NCBI GenBank assembly: GCA_021851625.1
Contig: JAJZCX010000085.1
Span: 1-6,742 of the forward strand
DNA: 6,742 nucleotides
Direction: 5' to 3'
Source: Acidobacteriota bacterium
GTDB lineage: Bacteria; Acidobacteriota; Terriglobia; Terriglobales; Acidobacteriaceae
Notes under the pieces: generated by a model
What the model saw: the letters and a program-made list of their open reading frames with translations, nothing else
What the model was told of the DNA's origin: nothing
Database searches by the model: none
Position numbers and translations under genes: made by a program
Shown: positions 1-5,510 of the stretch, in pieces
Layout of the letters: every line of letters begins with the position of its first letter
Numbering within the stretch: position 1 is the stretch's first letter

Positions 1-53
1 AATGTTGCTCTTAGGCGACGGGGTGCACGCAGGGTAACTACTTTGCCAGACAT
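1..53 (-). CDS. Possible 5' end of an unidentified gene running off the left edge
   Basis: Reading leftward from an ATG at 53-51, the frame stays open to the window edge and gives about 17 residues beginning MSGKVVTLRAPRRLRAT. A G-rich stretch (GGGGG at 61-57) lies three bases upstream of the ATG and could be a weak ribosome binding site. It would start 76 bases after the rsfS stop on the same strand. In many bacteria rlmH (23S rRNA pseudouridine-1915 methyltransferase) follows rsfS, but the visible residues do not clearly resemble the usual RlmH N-terminus. An open frame this short can easily arise by chance, so the call is tentative and no function is assigned. Confidence 0.2.
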   Translation of the reverse strand, partial: MSGKVVTLRAPRRLRAT

Positions 54-129
54 TCGCCCCCGATGCAGGATCGAGACGCACCCCGCAACTTGCGCGCGGG
101 CAAATCCAGAAAAATGTCCTTGTTTTTCT

Positions 130-822
130 TTATCTTGCAGTTGTTTTCCGTCCAGTCCGCTTTGTTGCGGACTGGGAAGCTTTGCCGCGACGGTTGGAGC
201 GGGCAGTGGTGCGCGTCGTGACTGCCTTCTTCGCGGACTTCTTTTTCGGCGTGGAGCTTCGGGAAGGTTTGCCAACCTTGGCTACCTTGCTCTTCGTCCG
301 CTTGGCTGCAACTTTCTTCGCGCCGCGGCCTTTTCCATGGCTCACCGCAGTCGACTTTTTGCCAGTAGTCTTTTTGGCCGCAGCCTTCTTCTTTGCTGGA
401 GCCTTCTGCTTGGCCCCCGCGGCGCGCACGGCTGCCACTTTGGCTACCAACGGACGCTTCCAATCTTCCAGCGTTACAGAGTTGGCCGTCTTGCGCAGCC
501 GCTCAATGTCATAGAGGGAGCGCGTCTCCTCATCAAACACATGGACAACAAAATCCACGTAGTCGAGCAGGATCCACTTGGCCGTGCGGTAGCCTTCCAC
601 GGAGTTGGCATACATGCCAAATTCGCGCTTCAGGCGCAGTTCCACTTCGTCGGCAATCGCCTGCACCTGGCGGGGATTCGTGCCGCTGCAAATCAAAAAC
701 GCATCGGTGAAGGCGGACTCCGCCGGATCCAGTTCGAGGATGCGGGCGTTCAGAGCTTTTTTCTCTTCGCAGGCAGCGTACGCAGCCAGCACAAGATTGC
801 GGGTCGTTGATGAAATGGACAT
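130..822 (-). CDS. rsfS: Ribosomal silencing factor RsfS with a long lysine-rich C-terminal tail
   Basis: RsfS (Iojap/YbeB/DUF143 family) binds ribosomal protein uL14 on the large subunit and blocks subunit joining, which lowers translation in starvation and stationary phase. Residues 1-123 form the conserved domain. Visible family hallmarks are LDPAESAFTDAFLICSGTN (31-49), RQVQAIADEVE (51-61), the EGYRTAKWILLDY segment (76-88) and DFVVHVFDEETRSLYDIERL (90-109). Family members are usually about 105-130 residues; this one has 230. Residues 124-230 are almost all K, R, A, T, S and G, with no acidic residue, motifs such as APAKKKAAAKK and TPKKKSAKK, and about one third basic residues. This resembles histone H1-like tails. 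The start ATG (822-820) is preceded by AAGGAG at 842-837, a good Shine-Dalgarno sequence but 14 bases away, longer than usual. The core assignment is firm; the tail's role is unknown. Confidence 0.95.
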   Translation of the reverse strand: MSISSTTRNLVLAAYAACEEKKALNARILELDPAESAFTDAFLICSGTNPRQVQAIADEVELRLKREFGMYANSVEGYRTAKWILLDYVDFVVHVFDEETRSLYDIERLRKTANSVTLEDWKRPLVAKVAAVRAAGAKQKAPAKKKAAAKKTTGKKSTAVSHGKGRGAKKVAAKRTKSKVAKVGKPSRSSTPKKKSAKKAVTTRTTARSNRRGKASQSATKRTGRKTTAR

Positions 823-989
823 GCGGGTGGGGCAATCTCCTTGATTCTCTCTTTATCGTACCGGGTTCACAGGGCCCGTGCCAGTATATCCGTGGCGATA
901 TGTGGTGCGCTTCGTCTCTGTTGGCATTGTCTCAACGCTGCATGTAGGAAATTTTCATCCGCATCCACATCACGGGTAAGATGATTTTC
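823..989. promoter_or_regulatory. Divergent promoter region between rsfS and maf
   Basis: This gap separates two genes read outward and should hold promoters for both. On the minus strand, CTGGCA followed after 18 bases by TACGAT (about 861-856) is a plausible but weak sigma70 pair for rsfS, and AAGGAG (842-837) is its ribosome binding site. On the plus strand, TTGGCA (921-926) is a decent -35 for maf, but the sequence 16-18 bases downstream (TGTAGG, TAGGAA) is a poor -10. GGGTAAG at 974-980 is the likely ribosome binding site of maf. No operator palindrome or riboswitch was recognised. Confidence 0.35.
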
Positions 990-1607
990 ATGCTGATCCT
1001 GGCCTCTTCCTCCCCCCGCCGCCGGGAACTGCTTACCCAGGCGGGCTTTTCATTCCGCGTCCTCTCGCTGCCGGTCAAAGAAGACCGACACGCTGGAGAG
1101 GACCCTGTGCTCTACACACAACGCCTTGCGCGCGCCAAGGCAGAGGCGGTTTTTCACGCCGAAAGCTCTGCGCAGCGCGTGCAATCCATCCATGCCGCGG
1201 ACCCCCTGCTGGTACTTGGCGCAGACACGGTCGTCGTCTGTGATGATCAGGTGCTCGGCAAGCCCGCCGATCCACAGGAGGCGCTGCGTATGTTGCAGTT
1301 GCTCTCTGGACGCACGCACCAAGTGGTCACAGGCATCTGTGTCGTCTCCACTGCGGGCACCGATGTCGCCGTGGAAACCACCTCCGTCACACTGCACACG
1401 CTCTCCGAGCAGGAGATTCGCGACTACATCTCCACAGGCGAGCCGGTGGACAAGGCCGGAGCCTACGCCATTCAAGGCCGCGCCGGACGCTGGGTGCCTC
1501 GTATCAATGGCTGCTACTTCAATGTCGTCGGCCTGCCGTTGGCGCTGACCCAAAACCTGTTGGAGGGGATGCGGGCCAAGCTGACCGCAGAGCAAACCGG
1601 GCGCTGA
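990..1607 (+). CDS. maf: Maf nucleotide pyrophosphatase, dTTP/UTP type (YhdE-like)
   Basis: Cytoplasmic nucleoside triphosphate pyrophosphatase that hydrolyses dTTP, UTP and modified pyrimidine nucleotides to monophosphates, cleaning the nucleotide pool; Maf homologues are also linked to septum inhibition in Bacillus. The 205-residue product has the full motif series: LASSSPRRRELL (4-15) with the substrate-loop S/R/R residues, LGADTVVV (76-83), LGKP (89-92), LSGRTHQVVTG (105-115), and GEPVDKAGAYAIQG (150-163) followed by a NVVGLPL segment. The DKAGAYxIQG form is typical of the YhdE (dTTP/UTP) subfamily rather than the YceF (m7GTP) one. I chose the ATG at 990 because it gives the family-typical MLILASSSPRRR N-terminus and lies nine bases after GGGTAAG. 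The ATG at 981 directly abuts that ribosome binding site and would only add MIF. The gene is complete, with no sign of damage. Confidence 0.93.
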   Translation: MLILASSSPRRRELLTQAGFSFRVLSLPVKEDRHAGEDPVLYTQRLARAKAEAVFHAESSAQRVQSIHAADPLLVLGADTVVVCDDQVLGKPADPQEALRMLQLLSGRTHQVVTGICVVSTAGTDVAVETTSVTLHTLSEQEIRDYISTGEPVDKAGAYAIQGRAGRWVPRINGCYFNVVGLPLALTQNLLEGMRAKLTAEQTGR

Positions 1608-1644
1608 CGCAAAGATCGCACGGGATTGATCGAGATGCAATCCA

Positions 1645-1674
1645 TTGATATGAATTGGCTTGACGCAATGTAAT
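1645..1674 (+). promoter_or_regulatory. Candidate sigma70 promoter for lpxC
   Basis: TTGATA (1645-1650, five of six consensus bases) is followed after 18 bases by TGTAAT (1669-1674, five of six). Transcription would start near 1681. This places the transcription start downstream of the TTG codon at 1660 that opens the longest lpxC reading frame, so that TTG is unlikely to be the real start. The element lies in the short gap after maf and suggests that lpxC-folK can be transcribed independently of maf. An alternative -35, TTGACG at 1660-1665, has no good -10 at the right distance. Confidence 0.5.
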
Positions 1675-1710
1675 CCCTGCGAACTGTTGTGGATTTACCA
1701 CATTGCGCCC

Positions 1711-2679
1711 GTGCAATTCTCCGGTAGGATTTCTAGGGAAGTTTCCGCACGACCTTGGGAGTATCGTCTGGCGCGCAGGCTGCAATTCGAACAGACCTTG
1801 GCCGCAGCCGTGGAGTTCTGCGGTGTCGGCATCCATAGCGGCGCACCGGTGGAGATGCGCCTGATGCCTGCGCCAGGGGGTGCAGGCATTCTCTTCCGCC
1901 GCACCGACCTCGACAACTTTGAGATTCCCGCCACGGGCCGCAACGTGGCCAAGGTCAGCTACGCGACCAGCCTGATGCGCCAAGGCGTCTTGATCTCGAC
2001 CACCGAGCACCTGCTCTCCGCACTGATCGGCGTCGGCATCGACAACGTGATCGTGGAGTTGAACAACCTCGAACTGCCAATCCTCGACGGCAGCGCGCTG
2101 CCGTACATAACAGCTTTCCGATCGGTGGGACTGGTGCAGCAGCGCCGCCGCCGCGAATATCTGCGCGTGCGCAAGGCCATCGAGGTACGTGAGGGCAGCA
2201 AATTCATCGGCATCTATCCCGGCGAGGGCTACAGCATTACTTACGCGATTGATTTCCCCACGCCCATCGGGCAGCAATCGCTGGCGCTGGATTTGGACAC
2301 GGGAGCCTACGCAGCAGAGATTGCCGCTGCGCGCACCTTTGGCTTTCGCGAGGATGAGCAGGCCCTGCGCGACATGGGACTGATTCGCGGCGCGTCGGAG
2401 GAGAACGCTATTATTCTGACGCGCACGGGCGTGGTCAACGGGCCACTGCGTTTTGCGGATGAGTTTGTCCGCCACAAGGTGCTCGATCTCATCGGCGACT
2501 TGGCGCTGGCCGGGCATCAGATCCAAGGGCGCGTGGTAGCGGAACGCGCCGGACACGCCATGCACACGGCACTGGTGGCACGTCTGCTCAGCGACCGTTC
2601 GGCGTGGGAGCTTGCGCACTTACCCGCCACGAGCGCCACGCCAGAAAGACAGCAAGCCGCTGTAGCCCTCAGCGCGTGA
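1711..2679 (+). CDS. lpxC: UDP-3-O-acyl-N-acetylglucosamine deacetylase LpxC
   Basis: Zinc-dependent cytoplasmic deacetylase that performs the first committed step of lipid A synthesis. All key residues are present. The TEHLLSAL motif carries the catalytic Glu and first zinc His (codons 2005-2010). RHKVLDLIGD carries the second zinc His (2473-2475) and, four residues on, the zinc Asp. GHAMH carries the general-base His exactly 27 residues after the second His, as in E. coli (238 to 265). The start is uncertain. There is no in-frame ATG near the domain. GTG 1711 is the nearest conventional start upstream but has no Shine-Dalgarno sequence. CTG 1768 lies six bases after GGGAG (1757-1761). CTG 1780 aligns exactly with Met1 of E. 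coli LpxC (GVGIH at 15-19) and would give 299 residues against 305 in E. coli. TTG 1660 lies before the predicted transcription start. The 3' end overlaps folK by one base. Confidence 0.95.
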   Translation: MQFSGRISREVSARPWEYRLARRLQFEQTLAAAVEFCGVGIHSGAPVEMRLMPAPGGAGILFRRTDLDNFEIPATGRNVAKVSYATSLMRQGVLISTTEHLLSALIGVGIDNVIVELNNLELPILDGSALPYITAFRSVGLVQQRRRREYLRVRKAIEVREGSKFIGIYPGEGYSITYAIDFPTPIGQQSLALDLDTGAYAAEIAAARTFGFREDEQALRDMGLIRGASEENAIILTRTGVVNGPLRFADEFVRHKVLDLIGDLALAGHQIQGRVVAERAGHAMHTALVARLLSDRSAWELAHLPATSATPERQQAAVALSA

Positions 2680-3272
2680 TGTCCACTCGCGCAACACAAA
2701 CACACAATCCCCAGCCATCTCAGACGGTCTCGCGCTCTGTCGCGCTGCTCGGCCTTGGCTCCAACCTGGGCGATCGCTGGGAGCATCTGCGCGCCGCCGT
2801 GCGTGCCTTGCAAGCGCTGGGTGAGGTGCTCGCTCTCTCCAGCGTGTATGCAACCGCGCCGGTGGGCATGGAGGAGCAGCCTGCGTTTTTGAATGCGGCG
2901 CTCACGCTGCGCACCGCGCTTGCGCCCGAAAAGTTGCTGCAAGCGATGCTGGAGGTTGAACGTGGTCTGGGCCGTGTGCGTGGGCAAGAGGGAAGCGGGC
3001 AGCCACGCGGCGGGCCGCGCACGCTGGACTTGGACCTGCTTTTGTACGACGCAGCGATTCTCTCCACGCCGCAACTGACACTGCCGCATCCAGAACTGCA
3101 TCGACGGCGCTTTGTTCTCGCGCCCGCAGCGGAGATCGCTGCCGACCTTGTGCATCCCGTGCTGGGCCGCACGCTGGCACAGTTGCTGGATGCACTCGAG
3201 GACACGGGCAGCAATCGCATCGTCGCCGTGCAGCGGCTGGGTTCGCTGCACGCAGCGCAACCCAGCGCGTAA
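2679..3272 (+). CDS. folK: 2-amino-4-hydroxy-6-hydroxymethyldihydropteridine pyrophosphokinase (HPPK)
   Basis: Transfers pyrophosphate from ATP to 6-hydroxymethyl-7,8-dihydropterin, the step before dihydropteroate synthase in folate synthesis; cytoplasmic. Visible HPPK hallmarks are ALLGLGSNLGDR near residue 22, an ATAPVGMEEQPAFLNAAL region matching the pterin-binding segment, an ERGLGRVR stretch, GPRTLDLDLLLYD with the magnesium-binding DLD aspartates, and LPHPELHRRRFVLAPAAEIA. The 197 residues exceed the roughly 160 of E. coli FolK, through a polar N-terminal leader of about 20 residues and a C-terminal extension. I chose the ATG at 2679 because it overlaps the lpxC stop (TGATG), a classic translational coupling arrangement. 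The frame is open further upstream inside lpxC but that part is not FolK-like. No strong Shine-Dalgarno sequence precedes the ATG, consistent with coupling. Confidence 0.94.
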   Translation: MSTRATQTHNPQPSQTVSRSVALLGLGSNLGDRWEHLRAAVRALQALGEVLALSSVYATAPVGMEEQPAFLNAALTLRTALAPEKLLQAMLEVERGLGRVRGQEGSGQPRGGPRTLDLDLLLYDAAILSTPQLTLPHPELHRRRFVLAPAAEIAADLVHPVLGRTLAQLLDALEDTGSNRIVAVQRLGSLHAAQPSA

Positions 3273-3294
3273 CCAGCACACAACGCGGATTCGA

Positions 3295-3300
3295 TACACT
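3295..3300 (+). promoter_or_regulatory. Possible -10 element for a leaderless MscS-like gene
   Basis: TACACT matches four of six bases of the sigma70 -10 box and ends seven bases before the A of the ATG at 3308. Transcription would then begin at or next to the start codon. No Shine-Dalgarno-like sequence is present between the folK stop (3272) and the ATG. No good -35 is visible at the expected place inside the end of folK. Confidence 0.3.
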
Positions 3301-3307
3301 ACGGCCT

Positions 3308-5389
3308 ATGCAGCGCACTGTTCGTTTCACGTCCCCCGTCCGCTTCCGCTTTCGCTCTCTGCTGCACAAATATCGGTACGCAACGGCCTGCCTCGCGCTG
3401 AGCGTGCTGTGCATGCTCGCGGCTCCAACCTTGCACAAGGTGCAGGCGCAAACAGGGCAAGCTGCGGTTCCGGCACAAGCGGAGATTGGCCCCATGTCTG
3501 CGTTGGATTGGACGCTGGATTCGACCACGGACGACCTCATTCTTGCGCACTTGAATGCCGCGATTCATTTTCATCGCAGTGCCACATCGTTTCAGCAAAA
3601 GGCTGGGGAGCCGAGCGACGCGCTCTATCGCGACCAAGAGGAGGCATTGGCGGCACAGATCACGCAATTTGCCTTCGACTCCGCCAAGGCCGAGGCCCCC
3701 TTGCTCAACGCGGAACAGGCTCAAGCCGCGAACAACAACCCAGCCAGCAGCAGTACAGCCGGCGCGCAGCAGCAGCATTTGCAGGCTATGCAGACAACGA
3801 CGGCGGCCAAGATCGCGCAGTTACAAAATGCGATAGCGACGACGGAGCGGCAAATGGCTACGGCCAATGGCGCGCACTTGCAGAACTTGGCGGCGCAGCA
3901 CGATAGCCTGCGCGGCCAACTGGATTTGGAGCAGGCGATGCAGCAAGTGCTTGAACGCTTCAGCGCCATGAACAAAGCTGAAGCTTCGAGCACCTCCAAA
4001 CTGAGCACAGAAATTGCGCACTTGGAACTCTCCGCGCCGGTGACCACGCCTGCTGCCGACAGCGTGCCCTCCAAGTCCGGCAAAAGCCCGGCATTTTCCG
4101 GCCAATCCATCCACAACGCCGAGCAGGCTGGCGTGCTTGGCCAAGCGGAGACACTCTTTGCACAATTGAACAGCCTGCACCAGATGAATCTGTGGGTCGC
4201 GGAGAATGATCGCCTCCGCGCGCACGCAGTGGCGCTGCACGATCCGCTGGTCTCTCTACTGCGCAGAACGCTGCAAGCGGGCAATGTTTTGACGCAGCGT
4301 TCCGCGACGGCTCCAACTTCGTCAGCCACGGGCAACAAAGGTCCGGCGACCAACACCGCACCGACACAGCCCGCGCCCACGCTAGCGGATTACGAACGCC
4401 TCACTGCACAATTTCGACAACTCTCTTCTGCATCGATGCCGCTGGCGCAGGAGTTGTTGCTGCTGGACCAAAGCCATGCCAATCTTTTGCAGTGGCGCGA
4501 CGCCATCGACAGCGAATATGACCGGCTCTTTCGCGCATTGCTGCTGCGCGTATTGGAGATGGCTCTTGGCATCGGGCTGATTCTGTTGCTGAGTGAAATC
4601 TGGCGGCGCACCTCCATCCGCTACGTACGCGATATGCGCCGTCGTAGACAGTTGCTGATTCTGCGCCGCTTTGTCACCAGCTTCTGCATGGGTGTGGTGT
4701 TGATTTTGGGCTTCGTCTCGCAGTTCAGTTCCCTGGCAACCTTTGCGGGCTTCATTACGGCAGGCATTGCCGTCGGCCTGCAAACCGTTCTGCTCTCTGT
4801 AGCTGCGTATTTCTTCATCGTGGGCCGTTACGGCGTGCGCGTGGGCGACCGCATCAGTGTCGCCGGCGTCACTGGCGACGTGATGGACATCAGCTTGGTG
4901 CGCTTGTATGTGATGGAGTTGGCCGGCACGGGCATCGATCTGTATCCCACCGGGCGCGTGGCCGTGTTTTCCAACGCGGTTTTGTTCCAAGCCACCACGC
5001 CGCTCTACAAGCAGATCCCCGGCACGGAGTATGGCTGGCGCGAGGTGGCGGCCAAGCTGAAAGAAGAGGCCGATTACAAAGGCACTGCGGAGAAGATCAC
5101 CGCGTTGGTTACCGAGCAATACAAGCAGTATGAGCCTGAAATCGCGCGTCAGCACGGCAGCTTGGAACTGCATTGGGAGATCGAAGCCGAGCGGCCCAAG
5201 ATTGAATCGCGTTTGCAGTTTGTCGAAGGCGGCTTGGAGTTCAAGGTGCGCTATCCAGTGCTCCTACGCCGCGCCGCGGAGACCGATGAGGCCGTCACGC
5301 GGGCGCTGGTGGATCTGAGTCAACACGACGAAGCCGTCAAAGCTGCCCTAGCCGAGCCACCGCTGCTGCGCACGGCAGTGAAGGTATAG
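3308..5389 (+). CDS. MscS-family mechanosensitive channel-like protein with a large periplasmic coiled-coil domain
   Basis: Inner-membrane protein of 693 residues, probably a small-conductance mechanosensitive channel relative. Residues 1-47 look like a signal peptide: basic N-region, hydrophobic stretch about 25-42, likely cleavage after VQA (47). Residues about 48-405 would be periplasmic, Ala/Gln-rich, with a helical coiled-coil-like part around 154-222 and a Pro/Thr/Ala-rich linker around 334-360. Three hydrophobic segments follow at about 410-433, 450-474 and 474-507. The third, with AGIAVGLQTVLLSVAAYF, corresponds to the pore helix TM3 of MscS. It continues into a GVRVGDRISVAGVTGDVMDI stretch, the MscS beta-domain signature, and a charged cytoplasmic C-terminus. 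The later IVIPNG-like motif is changed to an AVFSNAVLF form. It starts 35 bases after folK with no ribosome binding site, so it may have its own promoter. The MscS call rests on the TM3/beta region; the N-terminal domain is not recognised. Confidence 0.82.
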   Translation: MQRTVRFTSPVRFRFRSLLHKYRYATACLALSVLCMLAAPTLHKVQAQTGQAAVPAQAEIGPMSALDWTLDSTTDDLILAHLNAAIHFHRSATSFQQKAGEPSDALYRDQEEALAAQITQFAFDSAKAEAPLLNAEQAQAANNNPASSSTAGAQQQHLQAMQTTTAAKIAQLQNAIATTERQMATANGAHLQNLAAQHDSLRGQLDLEQAMQQVLERFSAMNKAEASSTSKLSTEIAHLELSAPVTTPAADSVPSKSGKSPAFSGQSIHNAEQAGVLGQAETLFAQLNSLHQMNLWVAENDRLRAHAVALHDPLVSLLRRTLQAGNVLTQRSATAPTSSATGNKGPATNTAPTQPAPTLADYERLTAQFRQLSSASMPLAQELLLLDQSHANLLQWRDAIDSEYDRLFRALLLRVLEMALGIGLILLLSEIWRRTSIRYVRDMRRRRQLLILRRFVTSFCMGVVLILGFVSQFSSLATFAGFITAGIAVGLQTVLLSVAAYFFIVGRYGVRVGDRISVAGVTGDVMDISLVRLYVMELAGTGIDLYPTGRVAVFSNAVLFQATTPLYKQIPGTEYGWREVAAKLKEEADYKGTAEKITALVTEQYKQYEPEIARQHGSLELHWEIEAERPKIESRLQFVEGGLEFKVRYPVLLRRAAETDEAVTRALVDLSQHDEAVKAALAEPPLLRTAVKV

Positions 5390-5398
5390 CGCATTTTC

Positions 5399-5439
5399 GG
5401 TCAGAGTCTTCACGGTAGGGAAGAGTCATGGTACTGACC
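5399..5439. repeat. Weak nested inverted repeat after the MscS-like gene
   Basis: GGTCAG (5399-5404) pairs with CTGACC (5434-5439), and inside it TCTTC (5407-5411) pairs with GAAGA (5420-5424) around an eight-base loop. The transcript could fold into a two-level stem with an internal bulge. No run of T follows on either strand, so an intrinsic terminator is not supported by itself. The stems are short and may be chance. Confidence 0.25.
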
Positions 5440-5442
5440 TTC

Positions 5443-5474
5443 CCCCACTCAAGCCAAAAACGGCTTGAGTGGGG
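5443..5474. repeat. 13-bp perfect hairpin in the convergent gap, terminator or dispersed palindrome
   Basis: CCCCACTCAAGCC (5443-5455) is perfectly complementary to GGCTTGAGTGGGG (5462-5474), with a six-base loop AAAAAC. It sits between the convergent ends of the MscS-like gene and glyA, where a bidirectional terminator is expected. However, neither strand has a T-run after the stem (CACCCAAAA on plus; AAGGTCAG on minus). It could therefore be a non-canonical terminator, a 3' mRNA-stabilising structure, or one copy of a REP-like dispersed palindrome. The flanking GGGGCACCCA resembles intergenic repeats I associate with acidobacterial genomes, which is recall only. Confidence 0.6.
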
Positions 5475-5510
5475 CACCCAAAATCTAGTGCACTGGATAT
5501 GAAAACGCTA

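Noticed and set aside
81..100. Short inverted repeat CCCGC/GCGGG after rsfS as a terminator
   Set aside because: Only five base pairs with a loop of about nine, and no T-run follows it on the minus strand.
43..810. Long open frame on the plus strand opposite rsfS (255 codons)
   Set aside because: It is antisense to a clearly recognisable rsfS. Its product is rich in Cys, Arg and Leu, as expected from the complement of Lys/Ala-rich codons, and resembles no known family.
1519..2619. Long open frame on the minus strand opposite lpxC (366 codons)
   Set aside because: It covers the conserved LpxC coding sequence in antisense and shows no recognisable domain; typical shadow in GC-rich DNA.
2604..2678. 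Upstream extension of folK inside lpxC
   Set aside because: The extra 25 residues are read within the end of lpxC and do not resemble FolK; the ATG at 2679 fits the coupling overlap.
4382..5173. Minus-strand open frame opposite the channel-like gene (263 codons)
   Set aside because: His/Gln-rich antisense product with no domain, while the plus strand encodes membrane helices and the MscS signature.
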